In this document: positions 48,154 to 60,116 of the stretch, piece by piece
Position numbering within the stretch: position 1 is the stretch's first letter
Layout of the letters: each line of letters begins with the position of its first letter
Origin: Chrysoperla carnea
Lineage: Eukaryota > Arthropoda > Insecta > Neuroptera > Chrysopidae
Length of the DNA: 64,000 nucleotides
Reading direction: 5' to 3'
Assembly: GCF_905475395.1 (NCBI RefSeq)
Contig: NC_058341.1
Span: 73,219,597 to 73,283,596, forward strand
Notes under the pieces: model-generated
The model's input: the letters and a program-made list of their open reading frames with translations, nothing else
What the model was told of the DNA's origin: nothing
The model's database searches: none
Program-made: the position numbers and the translations under genes

Positions 48154-50211
48154 CTAGTTATTATATTGTAACAAAGGTACAGTAATGAAATTATTACAGT
48201 TTGGATATGAAAAATATAAACATTTTGACTTGATAGAGTTCGTTCCAACAGTTGTTAGTTTTGAAGTACTATTTCTTTTTATAGAGTAAATACATAAATT
48301 TTTAGAGTCACATGGTTCTAAAAAAAGTGAATCAAAATTAGAAAAATATTCGCCTTGAACTTTAATTTCATTATTTTTTTTATCAATTCGATGAATCATT
48401 AAAATATTATCGTCACTTAGCAAACAACAGTTATTATTTCTTTTTGTACTTACAGTAAAACCATTAAATTTCAGAGCGATAATTTTATCATTTTTTTCCT
48501 CGACTTCTAAATTTGGTCTAACAATGTTTTTAATGACTGGTAATGAATTTTCTTCGTGTGTACGATTCACTACTTGTTCTAATGGTTTTGGTGCGTTCTT
48601 CACTTTGTTTTTAATAGTAGACATGTAATTTTCAAATTTAAATGTACTGAAGTTATCTAACGGTCCAAATTTTTTACAGTCACTTGCTAAATGAATTAAA
48701 TTATGAACATTGTACGATATTGAACTCGATCCATACAATTTTCTATACTCTTCGACAAACCATCTTAATAATTGATCAGCATAATCACTATACACTAGGT
48801 ATTTTTGAGTATCACATAAACCTCTAATAGCAACACTTAACGCCATGAAATGATTATATTTTCGAGGACCCATAATCGTTTTTAGTATAATTGGACCCGT
48901 ATAGAGCAAGAATTGACGACACTCAGTAGCCTTCCATTTTGCAACGGTATCTAAAAGTCTTGGTTGTCTTGCAAATTCAGTTGGAATACAAACTTTTATG
49001 GCCTGTAAAGTTTCATTAATGGCATTTAATTTATCCTTTGACAGTCTCTGATTTTTTGGACCATTACACCAGCGAAGCAAAAGTCGCTTCGTTACTCCTA
49101 AACATATTAAGTGCTGATAATCTAGAGGAATTTGTGATACCATATCAAAATCCAAATCAAGGAGCAGAGATTCTCCTAGGTGGTAATCCTCTTGCTGCTG
49201 ATTTCTAAACGACTCATCTGTTCGAAGAGGGTTATTAATCTCCGGAAAGTTTACATAACCATCCCACTCTCCTTCCTGAATACATTTAGAGCAACCAAAA
49301 TATCCACTATGGGATTTCGTCAGTGTCAAATATGCTCGAGCCGGGGCATCACAAATGATTGCATTAAGTCGAACATCAATTGTTTTATTGTTAATCATGA
49401 TCCCATTGTTTTGTAAGTCTTTCATTTCATCAACAAAGGGATTGATGTAAACATTAAAATCATTGGGCTTAGAAAAGCCATGAAAAAGGCCGATCAAAAA
49501 TGGTTCCGTATAAAAATCCGCTTCAATTGCAGCTAGCAGAGGCCAAAATTGACTATTAGATGATTTTGAAAACGACATTCCATCACAATTAAGTTGGATT
49601 AAAATAACATCAGGATTGACATCATAGTATTTATTGAGAGAACGAATCAATCCGTTTGAAATTCCAAAATGAAAATACGAACCACCATTGCCATGAATAA
49701 TTTTTCCTGTGACATCACGAGGGGTTTTCATTAGAGTCCTTACATCTTTTTTTAACTCGTCTTGATGTCCATGATTTCGAAATATAGAAATCAAATTACT
49801 TGCAGCTTTCTGAGATATACTATTCTCTGATAACCAAAATCGTAAATCTTCTGATAAACTATTTGCTGTAGTAGATACATCTTCTCGATAAAATTGTACA
49901 CATTCTAGTTCATGTAGTCCTTCAGTTCGATTATCTACTATGGGGAGATCAATATTTCCAGCATCTACTTCATCTTGATGATCCTCGTTTTGTTCAGCGA
50001 CATTATGACCACCGTTTTCACCTGTATAAGATGTATCAGTACTCACTACTGAAATACTGTTCACAGTTTCTGCTGAATTATTTTCTTCTGTTGGGATTAA
50101 ATAATTCGTTTGATGATTGCAAATTCTTTTAGTTCTTGATGAGGTATTAATTTCATCATTAATCATCTGATAAATTCTTCTTTTACTCATATATCTTATT
50201 GGCTTTGGCAT
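48154..50211 (-). CDS. Tnp2-like EnSpm transposase, 685 aa, intact
   Basis: DNA transposase of the CMC/EnSpm superfamily. ATG at 50211; no internal stop. The first 90 residues are basic then acidic. The core has VILIQLNCDGMSFSKSSNSQ (first D), FLIGLFHGFSKPNDFN, AIICDAPARAYLTLTKSHSG (second D), YFGCSKCIQEGEW, IPLDYQHLICLGVTKRLLLR and the C-terminal VHNLIHLASDCKKFGPLDNF, SYNVHNL...FKFENYMSTIKNKVK block (DUF4218-like). The order and the CDAPAR, GYFGCSKC and HLICLGV blocks identify the family. It lies near the left terminus, transcribed outward towards it. Likely functional by sequence. Confidence 0.9.
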   Translation of the reverse strand: MPKPIRYMSKRRIYQMINDEINTSSRTKRICNHQTNYLIPTEENNSAETVNSISVVSTDTSYTGENGGHNVAEQNEDHQDEVDAGNIDLPIVDNRTEGLHELECVQFYREDVSTTANSLSEDLRFWLSENSISQKAASNLISIFRNHGHQDELKKDVRTLMKTPRDVTGKIIHGNGGSYFHFGISNGLIRSLNKYYDVNPDVILIQLNCDGMSFSKSSNSQFWPLLAAIEADFYTEPFLIGLFHGFSKPNDFNVYINPFVDEMKDLQNNGIMINNKTIDVRLNAIICDAPARAYLTLTKSHSGYFGCSKCIQEGEWDGYVNFPEINNPLRTDESFRNQQQEDYHLGESLLLDLDFDMVSQIPLDYQHLICLGVTKRLLLRWCNGPKNQRLSKDKLNAINETLQAIKVCIPTEFARQPRLLDTVAKWKATECRQFLLYTGPIILKTIMGPRKYNHFMALSVAIRGLCDTQKYLVYSDYADQLLRWFVEEYRKLYGSSSISYNVHNLIHLASDCKKFGPLDNFSTFKFENYMSTIKNKVKNAPKPLEQVVNRTHEENSLPVIKNIVRPNLEVEEKNDKIIALKFNGFTVSTKRNNNCCLLSDDNILMIHRIDKKNNEIKVQGEYFSNFDSLFLEPCDSKNLCIYSIKRNSTSKLTTVGTNSIKSKCLYFSYPNCNNFITVPLLQYNN

Positions 50212-52063
50212 TTTGTTGTTTTATAAAAATTACCCGAAAATTTTCAAGTGTCTGAAATAAAAAATAACAAATTTGTTTTATTAAATTTTTTCTTGTAGAT
50301 TGGGAATTAAGATGAGAAATGAAGATAAGACTAAAATTTTATGTGGAATTTTAGTTAAAGTATGATAAATAATAATAACTGAATATTTCAACCCTTTTAG
50401 TAATAAATACCAATGATAAAAGTTTACAAATAAAATTTTATAATGTGATCCGAAGAATTAAAGACTGTCAATATTTTAACTTTTTATTTACGTTAAATTT
50501 ACAGTTAAGTGTAGAAATTAAATATTGAAACTTATTGAAGATCCGTAACAATTTTTAAGAATTTAAATAAATAGACGGATAAAAACATTGGTATTATACT
50601 TTTAAAAACTGAATATCCAAACACCAGAAAAAATTGTCATTGCACGTTATAACATATTTCTTTTTTATATAGGAGAAGAAATTTAATAATTTATGCATAT
50701 TCTAATTATATTCTTATTATTTTTTCTAAATACTTGGCTAGTTAAAAAAATCGAAAAATTTTTGACAAGTGCCCGTTATCTTATTTTATCTTACATTTTA
50801 ATGGAGCAGGTTGGATTTTAGTGTTACTACATAAAAGTATAAATTAATAAACAATAAGATACTCACAGTTGTATAAGACCAAAATATATTTAACTATTTT
50901 TCCATGCACTTCCAAATACGTTTTTTTATAAACAATTAAATGCGATTATAAATTTAAAATAATTAAATGTACATTAGTCCACTCCCATATGCATATGAAG
51001 CCTTGTGGTATATTTATAAATATTATGGTTATGAACTCCACTAATGACAACACCTATTTAAGTTGGAAAAATTCCGCTGTAGCCATTTTGCGCTCTTTAT
51101 CCGCAGGGCCGAATTTACCTTATGTTGCCTGAGGGCACCGTGAAAAATGCATTTTTATAGCAGGAAGGTCCCAAGCAGCACAAAAATTTTTATGGTCATA
51201 TTTTATTGAATTTAAGTTGACAATTATTAATTTTTGACTTCTTGTTAAATAAAATTTACCAAAAAGTCTAAAGTTTTTTACGTAACGCTTGGGTTAAAAA
51301 ATTTTTTGCTTGCCCCCAGTATCAATACCCACAGTGTTAGTCCATCACTGTTTACCCATGTAAATCAGCTACATAAGTTATCTTTTATAAATCTTACATA
51401 AATAATTTAACTAAAGTATTCTAATTAGTTGCTTGTATAGTTGTTTCAGCAATATAGTTTTAAAGAATTTATTTCGCAATTTTTTGTAAATGCAGCAAAA
51501 AAATTTTTGGTGGCATAAAAAGTGCGGGCTACACATGCGCAATACCCATTACCGTTGTTACTATTTTTTCACTTACCCACGCTAACAATTTTATATACCG
51601 CGTCCAGTGTCTTGTGTTACTTAATAAAAAAAATAATAAGTAAATAAATAAATAAAGAATAATTAATTCATCAATTGTTTATTTTTGTTTTTATGGTTAA
51701 CTAACTGTAAGTACTTTTTTACGTGTATAACCATCATAAAAAGATTACTTAAGATTCTAACCTAAGATTTGTTTAAATAAGCATGTTGCATCAGTATAAT
51801 ATTAGAATTTTTTAATAAATAAATGTTAATACAAATTAAATTGACAACATATGCTATTTTTATCCAGTAAAAACACAATTTTCATATTATCTTATAATTT
51901 AAAGTTGAAAAATAATCCCACTGTGAATTATGTTTGTATTATTAAAAATAATACAGGCAGTATAAATATTGAAGATATTTCAATTTTAAATAGATTTCTA
52001 ATGCTCTGAGTAATGCAAAGTGATTGTAAAAAAAATATTTACGTTTTTACAGTGAACAAGACT
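50212..52063. other. Internal spacer of the EnSpm element
   Basis: Separates the divergent transposase and DUF4806-type genes and should contain both promoters. AT-rich; no frame recognised. A splice acceptor TTTTTACAG at 52043-52051, just before the ATG at 52064, suggests a non-coding first exon of the right-hand gene within this interval. Confidence 0.45.
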
Positions 52064-54054
52064 ATGGCAAAATCATATGCAGTAGTTTTTTTTATTGGAC
52101 AAGACTCGTATTCTGAAATTCCAAGCAATTGGCTTCTATATAACGATGAACCTGAAGGAAAAAGGACGAAGTGTCAATGGCCACCCTCATTTGCTAAAAA
52201 TCTACAGCAATTGTTAAAACAGAGAGTCGAACCAAGTCAAGATTGGCCTATTCATGAAATTGAAATTTTAAGATATTGTGGTAAATGATTAAATTTTTGT
52301 ACCTGCTAATTAAAAATTACAGAATAATTACGTAATAATGGATAATTGCATAATGATTATAATCATTTCTATTTAGATACTCTGGCTAAAGCAAGAAAAG
52401 CTGCTGAAGATTCGGAATATGAGTCAACGACCGACAAACCATTGGGAAGAGGATTAAGATCAAAGCGACTTACTGCTGTTGCTGCTGCTGCGGCTACTTT
52501 TAATTCAAAAAACAACAAAGTATCTGATAGTTCTGAAGAAGACAGTGATGATAAGACAACTAAAAAAGGTAAGAAAAAATTATATTCAGTGTGCCTTTAT
52601 TTAACGAAAAGATTGTGCAAAATCACATCCCGGTTTTGCTTTACAGTTTCTCCAATGCCTACGATGCATAAGATCCCTGCAATTCAAAATCAGATAAAGC
52701 CTCCATTGGTTGCAAACATATCGTCGTCTGTGCGTAAAATGAATGAAACTGATGGTGCTCAATCCGTAATACAAAAACATTTTGAAGACGATTCAAGAAC
52801 CACTGGTTCTGGATGCACTAGAAATAATGAAAATTATGTTCCATCCGACTTGGAAAATGATGATGATGATGACGACAATCGCTTTAATGTACTTAATGGT
52901 ATTATTATTTCCTCAAAATGGTTTGACCTTTTGTATATTACTTAAAAATTAGTATTAATTTATGAATTTTATTGGTTTTAGCAAAGTTGAATAAGTGTTT
53001 AAGACTTCTGGGCGCATTAACGGTAGATGTGAAAGATGTAAAGCAACGAACGGCAATTAATAATTGTGGGAATGCTTGTGATGTTGGTAGTGAAACTGCC
53101 TTGCAAATAAAAAAAGATCTGCCACTGAAATCAAGAGCAGAGGTAATTGCTTTCGAAGAAAAACTGTCAAACTCACAGGATTATCGTCAACAATTTGTAA
53201 GTTCATGAATGTAATTTAATTATTTAATTCATTGCAGTTGAAATTGATAAGTATAATATTAGTGGTTAATATAAATTTATTAATATTTGAGAAGCTAAAA
53301 ACATGAAGTAACTAAGACAATATTTTCGTTTTATGAATTGAGAATACGAAAACTTTATACATGTATAGATGTATATAGCTGAAAATAACTTGAAAACCTT
53401 GAATTGTAAAAACTGATCGATAATATTAGAATTCAAATCCAGAATTAACTTTTCTATGAAGTTTTATGCATGGTAAATGTTAATAAGTGGTACTGTATGT
53501 ATTGTTACGAGATTTATTTTTTACTCTCTATTTTAAATAAAAAAAAATTCTGATGCCAATTTATATAAAATGAAACCGAAATGGGATTTCTAAATTGATT
53601 TTTAGCTGACGAATTTTTGTATTCAATATTAACAATAAATAAATATTTATGCAGGTAAAAACTATTTATCAGATTGGAGGAGCGAATGGTAAAGATTACA
53701 CAGAGAGAGTACTTAATGCAATATTCTCGCAATCATTTGCTACCGACAATACTTGGGAAGGCAAGAAGACCAAATATAAAGTCAATAAGTTGAACTTAAT
53801 TAAAATGTGCGAAGGTTAGAAGGATTGAATGCATAAATAAAATCAACACTTGGCTGAAAACAAATATTTACGCTAAAACAATCAAAAATTATGTTCCAGA
53901 GGTAATATTGAAGAGATTTAGTACTTGGGACAGTGCTGAATTTTCCAAAGCTGGAACTAATTGGTTTCGATTAGGGAATCAGAGAGCAGGTCATCAACCA
54001 AAACAAGTTGAAAAGAAAACTAAGGCTACAAACGATAACAATACCGAACAATAA
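52064..54054 (+). pseudogene. DUF4806-type accessory gene of the EnSpm element, five exons, late frameshift
   Basis: Exons are 52064-52280, 52377-52568, 52647-52898, 52982-53196 and 53655-54054. All boundaries are GT-AG and the frame is kept at each. Exon 1 encodes MAKSYAVVFFIGQDSYSEIP ... RTKCQWPPSF. Exons 2-3 are low-complexity (AVAAAAATF; acidic DDDDDD). Exons 4-5 hold LPLKSRAEVIAFEEKLSNSQ and VKTIYQIGGANGKDYTERVL, the DUF4806 pattern, ending in a basic tail. In exon 5 the frame meets TAG at 53817-53819; the expected continuation (RRIECINKINTWLK ... to TAA 54052-54054) is in the next frame, so one base is gained or lost near 53814. By analogy with plant TnpA, a DNA-binding partner of the transposase (inference). 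Confidence 0.75.
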
Positions 54055-54127
54055 GAACTGGCGAGTTTCCCGAGTAAGTGATTTCAACAAATTCACACAA
54101 TATTCATTCAATGTAAGATTCATACTA

Positions 54128-55550
54128 GTATACAATCCAAAAAGTGAAAATATTTTACGCAGTATTAGTATGACTGATTGAAAAATTCTATGTTTTAAGT
54201 TGTAATTGTTGAAATTTTCACTTTTTGGATTGTCATAATTACAGTAAAAAACAAAAAATTTTGTTTATTCTTTAAAATAAATATAATTGGTGACTAAATA
54301 ATTTAAAAGAGTTATGTGATGAGTAATCTACATAAAAATTATGTACAAATGTACAATCCAAAAAGTGAAAATATTTTACTCAGTATAAGTATGACTGATT
54401 AAAAAATTCTATATTTTAACTTGTAATTGTTGAAATTTTCACTTTTTGGATTGTCATAATTACAGTAAAAAACAAAAAATTTTGTTTATTCTTTAAAATA
54501 TATATAATTGGTGACTAAATAATTTAAAAGAGTTATGTGATGAGTAATCTACATAAAAATTATGTACAAATGTACAATCCAAAAAGTGAAAATATTTTAC
54601 TCAGTATAAGTATGACTGATTAAAAAATTCTATATTTTAACTTGTAATTGTTGAAATTTTCACTTTTTGGATTGTCATGATTATACTAAAGAATAGAAAA
54701 TATTATTTATCCTTTAAAAAATAATATAATTTGTGACTAAATAATTTGAAAAGTCATGTGATAAGTTATCTATATAAAACGTATGTACAATCCAAAAAGT
54801 GAAAATATTTTACGCAGTATTAGTATGACTGATTGAAAAATTCTATGTTTTAAGTTGTAATTGTTGAAATTTTCACTCTTTGGATTGTCATAATTACAGT
54901 AAAAAACAAAAAATTTTGTTTATTCTTTAAAATAAATATAATTGGTGACTAAATAATTTAAAAGAGTTATGTGATGAGTAATCTACATAAAAATTATGTA
55001 CAAATGTACAATCCAAAAAGTGAAAATATTTTACTCAGTATAAGTATGACTGATTAAAAAATTCTATATTTTAACTTGTAATTGTTGAAATTTTCACTTT
55101 TTGGATTGTCATGATTATACTAAAGAATAGAAAATATTATTTATCCTTTAAAAAATAATATAATTTGTGACTAAATAATTTGAAAAGTCATGTGATAAGT
55201 TATCTATATAAAACTTATGTACAATCCAAAAAGTGAAAATATTTTACGCAGTATTAGTATGACTGATTGAAAAATTCTATGTTTTAAGTTGTAATTGTTG
55301 AAATTTTCACTCTTTGGATTGTCATAATTACAGTAAAAAACAAAAAATTTTGTTTATTCTTTAAAATAAATATAATTGGTGACTAAATAATTTAAAAGAG
55401 TTATGTGATGAGTAATCTACATAAAAATTATGTACAAATGTACAATCCAAAAAGTGAAAATATTTTACTCAGTATAAGTATGACTGATTGAAAAATTCTA
55501 TATTTTAACTTGTGATTGTTAACATTTTCACTTTTTGGATTGTCTTGATT
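54128..55550. repeat. Seven-unit tandem array of about 220 bp with internal hairpins
   Basis: CAATCCAAAAAGTGAAAATA begins each unit, at about 54136, 54355, 54575, 54789, 55010, 55222 and 55443. About 90 bases later the inverse AATTTTCACTTTTTGGATTG closes a hairpin arm pair. Two unit variants occur: ACGCAGTATTAGT with TTTTAAGTTG, and ACTCAGTATAAGT with TTTTAACTTG. They appear in the order A B B A B A B. The array lies just after the DUF4806-type gene, inside the EnSpm element. Confidence 0.92.
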
Positions 55551-55789
55551 ACACTAAAGTACAGAAAATATTATTTATTTTTTTTTATTAAAATAATTAA
55601 TGAGTTCATTTAAAAATGTATGCAATACTTAATCAATAAGAAGTTTACTTATCTATCTTAATTTAAACAAGTTCATGAGATCTTATGTTTAATAAAATAA
55701 TTTAAGCAAGTCGTTTTAACGAAATTTTGTCAAAGTTGAGTGTTAATAAATATGATTATTAAATATGATTACAATCATTCGGAACCAAC

Positions 55790-56260
55790 CAGACATCACT
55801 ATTATTAAGTCAATTATAAGTCACGTCTACGTAAGCGATTAAGGAACAACTCGACATAACTATGAGATCATTGTTATGTCAGCTTAATTTCAGTTAAGTC
55901 ATGAGGGAGTCAATTATACGTCATATGCAAGTAAGAAATTCGGTAACAACGTACATCTCTATGACATCACGATTATGTCAGATTAAAGTCAGTTAAGTCA
56001 TGATAGAGTCAATTATACGTCACATGCATGTAAGAAATTTGGTAACTACTTGACACCTCTATGACATCATTGTTATGTTAGCTTAACGTCAGTTAGGTAA
56101 TAATGATGTCAACTGGACATCATACGTACGTCATGTTGATTATGTAAAAGTCTTACGTCAAGAAGTGTGAAATAATGAGTCATAGGTGACTCATTGCTGA
56201 CCTTCAATTTACGTAAATCCTGACATAGCGCAGTATCATTTTGACGTCACTTTGACGTAA
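55790..56260. repeat. Right subterminal repeats
   Basis: Three to four imperfect units of about 95 bp, each with AGTCATGANNGAGTCAATTATACGTCA, GTAAGAAATTNGGTAAC and CTATGACATCANNNTTATGT in order (about 55800-56090), then scattered TGACGTNA motifs up to the terminus at 56274. Confidence 0.75.
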
Positions 56261-56274
56261 ACGTGTTTACTGGG

Positions 56275-56720
56275 AAGTAAATTACAAAAAGTCGTTTTCA
56301 TTCTACAAAGGATTCATAAGGTTTCTCCTTTCCAAATACAAAGACCTTTGGTGGCAGCATCTTCCCCTGGACCAACCCAGGTACACAACAATATACCTTG
56401 GTGGCAATGTTATTTCCCTGTTATTGAAACAAGACTTTGTGGCTAGAATAAATGAAATGGAAATAGTACAGTTTAAAGAAAAATGCATTCTCTTTTATAT
56501 GGAAAGTGTAAAACAAATAAAGCAACGTTTTTGTTTTAATGAAAGCAAAGATTAAAATGTCTTAAATTTATGAATCCTAAACATATCATTGAAAAAACAT
56601 GCAATAACAACTGTTGCTCGTTTAGGAGTTCAGTTTCCAGGCAAGTTAAGCATAATTAATTATTAATGTTGTCCACTCTAGAATTTTTTTTTTTTTTATT
56701 ACATTCTTATTTTTAGGACT
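56275..56720. other. Flank of the EnSpm element, no gene called
   Basis: A minus-strand frame at 56303-56488 has no recognisable content. A T-rich tract (56678-56715) ending TTTTTAGG precedes the hAT fragment and could be its splice acceptor. Confidence 0.35.
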
Positions 56721-57101
56721 ATGCCCAGAAAACATGACCGAATTTGCCCGAGAGAGGAGATTAATAAGGAACATGAGATTTCATTCCACAAACAAAAAAT
56801 GTGCACCCTACACTTGAAGAATTATGGAAGCATGTTTCATCCATTAAAAAAGGAGAACTCTACAAAGTTTCCCCTTCTATGCGAAATAGTGAGAACATTA
56901 CTCGCACTTCCACATAGTAGCGCCAACGTTGAGAGATTGGTTTCTGCAATTAATAATATGAAAACCTTCCAGAGAAATAGAATTTGCACGGAGACCTTAG
57001 AGGGATTGTTGCGTCCTAAAAGATTCATAGCAAACAACGAGCAGCCTAGCGCAGAACATTTAAAATTTTTCAATAAAAATATGTATAATTTCCAGAAATA
57101 A
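56721..57101 (+). pseudogene. hAT transposase C-terminal (dimerisation) fragment
   Basis: The 126-codon frame contains FPLLCEIVRTLLALPHSSAN, VERLVSAINNMKTFQRNRIC and ETLEGLLRPKRF, the hAT C-terminal dimerisation domain (LPHSSANVER...). RNase H core and zinc finger are absent. It is a 5'-truncated remnant of a hAT element or a domesticated copy; no terminal repeats found. Confidence 0.8.
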
Positions 57102-57297
57102 ACATTTTAAGAACAGTTCCTGCTTTTTTTTAATCTTAAAAAATGTTCTAAATTGAGGTGGTAGATCTACCAACTTTGCATTTTACATTCTACCAACATT
57201 TTTCACATAATCTACTAATTTTCTAAAATTCGATTTGGCAACACTGCGCATCAGGTAAGTTTCGATGTTGTCCTAACTAATACCATAACGTCCATCG

Positions 57298-57960
57298 TCA
57301 GATTATACGGGTTAAATATGAATGTTGATTAATATGTAGTTTTGTCCATCCATAAAACTTAACATTGATACGTTGAAAACGCAAATTCTTTTCACCTTTA
57401 TAATAAACCACAACATTTTTAATACGGAATCTAGTTTCTGGTTGTGGTACAGGTGTTAATACATCAGAATCAGAATACGCAGTTAAGGTTGTCCTTGTAT
57501 GATCTGGTGTAGTAGGTTCAATGGTTACCATTGATTCATAACCAGTTATTGCATCAATAACAGGAACTTAGCCGTGCTCTTCAGGTAATGGTAGATTTTC
57601 CTGCATAGTATTATCATTATCTACTACGTCGTGTAGTTTAAAGATCCAAATACAGATGGGAAATTATAATAATTAGACACTTTATAACTACCCGTGATAT
57701 GTACATACATTCCCAAATTAGGATGACGTAACACAATTAATGTCCCATTCTATTTTAATTTCAGAATCTATCTGCCATATGGCTGATATATTTACAAATT
57801 CAGGTGCAACACTTAACTCATCATCAGGTACATTGACTTGACAGGCTATAATACTAAAATAGACAGAAAACTGTAACACATTCAACCAAAATGTTTCATT
57901 CATTATCCCTTCAATAGTTCATTTGAATGGTGAAATGTTCCAACATTGTATCATATTACA
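57298..57960 (-). pseudogene. Unrecognised minus-strand gene remnants
   Basis: 57903-57718 encodes MNETFWLNVLQFSVYFSIIA..., then DELSVAPEFVNISAIWQIDS. After stops, 57531-57298 (frame open upstream to about 57565) encodes TTPDHTRTTLTAYSDSDVLT and PETRFRIKNVVVYYKGEKNL. The pieces have a beta-rich, capsid-like feel and sit near other virus-like genes, but I cannot assign them. At least two breaks separate the two parts. Confidence 0.3.
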
Positions 57961-57969
57961 ATATAAAAT

Positions 57970-58383
57970 ATGGGTGGAGTTGACCTTATGAATCAACGTA
58001 AGGTCTGCTTTGAAATATATTGGAGATCGAAAATCAAATATTATCTTCGACTGTTCTTCGATTTGTTTGAAATATCCTTCAATAACTCATTTCCTTTTTA
58101 CACGAAGCTTTATAATGAAAATAAAATGGAAGGAAGTCTTTTGGCCAGCTTACTGTTCAGACAAGTCGTAGCTCAGAGTTTGATCAATGGTTTTACCAAC
58201 AGGCAACGAGAAGTTCTTACTCCAAGAAAACAAGTGCAGTATATATCCCATGAGAAAAGGTCAAAAACAGAAAGAAATGTGTAAATTGCAAGGTCAAAAA
58301 AGGACAATCGTACAAACTATACTTGTGTTACATCTCTACTACACTAATGAAAGAAATTCTTTCGCTGTGTATCATAACTACTA
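57970..58383 (+). pseudogene. piggyBac-type transposase C-terminal fragment
   Basis: Starts MGGVDLMNQRKVCFEIYWRS, followed by KYYLRLFFDLFEISFNNSFP and a basic tail, as at the end of the piggyBac DDE domain (YNKYMGGVDxxDQ block). The first frame ends at 58284; an overlapping frame (58187-58383) and a third hold remnants of the Cys-rich C-terminal domain. The catalytic part is missing. Confidence 0.75.
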
Positions 58384-58384
58384 A

Positions 58385-58725
58385 AGTTTTAATTAATTAT
58401 TTTGTAGTTTAATCTAGACAGTGATACAGTGAAGTGAACAGTGATCACTTACTTATTGTTGTGATTAAAATATAAATTATCAACTTATTATTTTAATATT
58501 AACGTTAAACAACAAAAATACATAAATAGTTATAGTACACATAGACACCTATAAAACTACTCACTTTGAGTGAGTAGACCAAAACATATTACATAAAATA
58601 TAATACCTACATGGATATATTAATAAAAACAACCAAAAAATTAATTGTTATACAACAAACAAATTAAAATAAAATATACTTAAAAAATCTACATCATAAA
58701 AACAACTACACTTAAAACACTCAAC
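58385..58725. other. Probable 5' UTR of LINE
   Basis: AT-rich with no frame, leading into ORF1 at 58726. The GTGATACAGTGAAGTGAACA stretch at 58421 may be near the LINE 5' end; no boundary can be fixed. Confidence 0.4.
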
Positions 58726-59769
58726 ATGCAACCAAACACTTTATCTACTCAATCACCATCAACCTTCACATATTCAAATATACTAAAAACTGAAACATAC
58801 CCTAAAAAACATCATGCGATTGTTATACAAAAAATAGACACAGTAGAATTCACCGATCACATATTAGCACTACGAAAAGTCATAAATCTAAACGAAATCA
58901 CTGATGCATACCCTATGAGTTTCAATAGAATATGTATATATCTGAAAACAAAAGAGATAGCCGACGAAATAGCTGAAAAACATAAAGAAATAAATGTAAA
59001 TGGACATAATGCCCCCCTTAGAAAATTAGTAACTCCAACGAAACGACTATTAATAACTGTACCAGCAAATATCCCCAACAATATTATATTACATCATTTA
59101 ACAATCAACAAAATAAAAACAACAACATCAATAACCAGAGTTAAATTGGCAAATCCAGAATTGATGCATATAAATAGCGGAAGAAGGCAAATTTACTATC
59201 TTCCACAAGAAGAGACGCCGATTCCAGATTCAATTCTGATAGACAATGAAAATGAAACCCACCGAGTCTATCTCAGTACTGAAAAATGCGAAATCTGCAA
59301 TAAACATGGTCACACAAAAGACCGATGCAGAAATAACATGCAAACTATCACAACAAATACCTCTCAAATCCAACACTCACCAAATTCAAAAGAACAAAAT
59401 ATTCAAAAACCGGATGAAACAGAAACAACCCACATAGACATTCAAACCGCAGACAACAACAACCTAGAAAACCCAACCATACAAAAAACCACCAACGAAA
59501 AACCAAATACTCAAAATGACAAAATTAATTCAAATAACAATGTTAAAGAAATAGTAACAAGCATCTCAAATAAAAATCAAATCCTCAAACGACTACGCTC
59601 TACTCTAAGCACTAGCAGTACCCAAGACTCCGAAAATGAACAAACAATAATTATAACAGCTTCTCAAACTCCACACTTAGAAATAGAACGAAGTAGAAAA
59701 AGCACCATCCCCCCAAGAAAATCCTATTACAACGAACCAGCCAGCAATATCAAAAAAAGGACAAGATAA
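58726..59769 (+). CDS. LINE ORF1 (gag-like, CCHC knuckle)
   Basis: A 347-codon frame. The region before the knuckle resembles the RRM-like domain of I/Jockey ORF1 (VIQKIDTVEFTDHILALRKV ... RICIYLKTKEIADEIAE; RVKLANPELMHINSGRRQIY). CEICNKHGHTKDRC at about 59287-59328 is one C-x2-C-x4-H-x4-C zinc knuckle. The remainder is N/T/Q-rich. After the stop at 59769 another frame continues without stops for about 55 codons (FIQIFKEPMALEPEKYILKF), so the original ORF1 was probably longer and has been frameshifted at about 59755. Confidence 0.75.
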   Translation: MQPNTLSTQSPSTFTYSNILKTETYPKKHHAIVIQKIDTVEFTDHILALRKVINLNEITDAYPMSFNRICIYLKTKEIADEIAEKHKEINVNGHNAPLRKLVTPTKRLLITVPANIPNNIILHHLTINKIKTTTSITRVKLANPELMHINSGRRQIYYLPQEETPIPDSILIDNENETHRVYLSTEKCEICNKHGHTKDRCRNNMQTITTNTSQIQHSPNSKEQNIQKPDETETTHIDIQTADNNNLENPTIQKTTNEKPNTQNDKINSNNNVKEIVTSISNKNQILKRLRSTLSTSSTQDSENEQTIIITASQTPHLEIERSRKSTIPPRKSYYNEPASNIKKRTR

Positions 59770-60116
59770 TAAAAAATCAAAAGCTGAAAAACAAAACAGA
59801 ATAGATTTTATTCAAATATTTAAAGAACCAATGGCATTGGAACCGGAAAAGTACATACTTAAATTTGAACAAATCCAAAAATATATAATTGACACACAAG
59901 GTAACACAAATCCAACTAAAATAAACCAAATCAAAAAACATTGAATATACGCCCAGAACACATCATAGAAATGATAGACGCCCTATATTACATCCCAGAA
60001 AATAATCCCAACGCTAAGTCCGCACTCACCAGGTTAAAAAAGAAAATTACATCTAGCCCAAAGCAGAAATCAGACAATGATGCCGACGCATCAAGAAGAC
60101 GGAGTCTCAACTTAAA

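Larger units (their letters stand above)
47421..56274. mobile_element. EnSpm/CACTA-type DNA transposon, 8854 bp, two genes
   Basis: The left end CCCAGTGAACACATGACC and the inverse of the right end, CCCAGTAAACACGTTTACG, share CCCAGT.AACAC. Flanks are TTAA on the left and AAGT on the right, allowing a 2-bp AA duplication. Both ends carry many TGACGT/ACGTCA motifs (47421-48020 and 55800-56260) as subterminal repeats. Inside are an intact Tnp2-like transposase on the minus strand (48154-50211) and a spliced DUF4806-type gene on the plus strand (52064-54054), transcribed divergently from the 50.2-52.0 kb interval. Animal EnSpm elements with this gene pair are known to me from insects. Confidence 0.85.

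Noticed and set aside
54128..55550. CRISPR-like array
   Set aside because: Units of about 220 bp are nearly identical throughout, with no variable spacers, inside a eukaryotic transposon.
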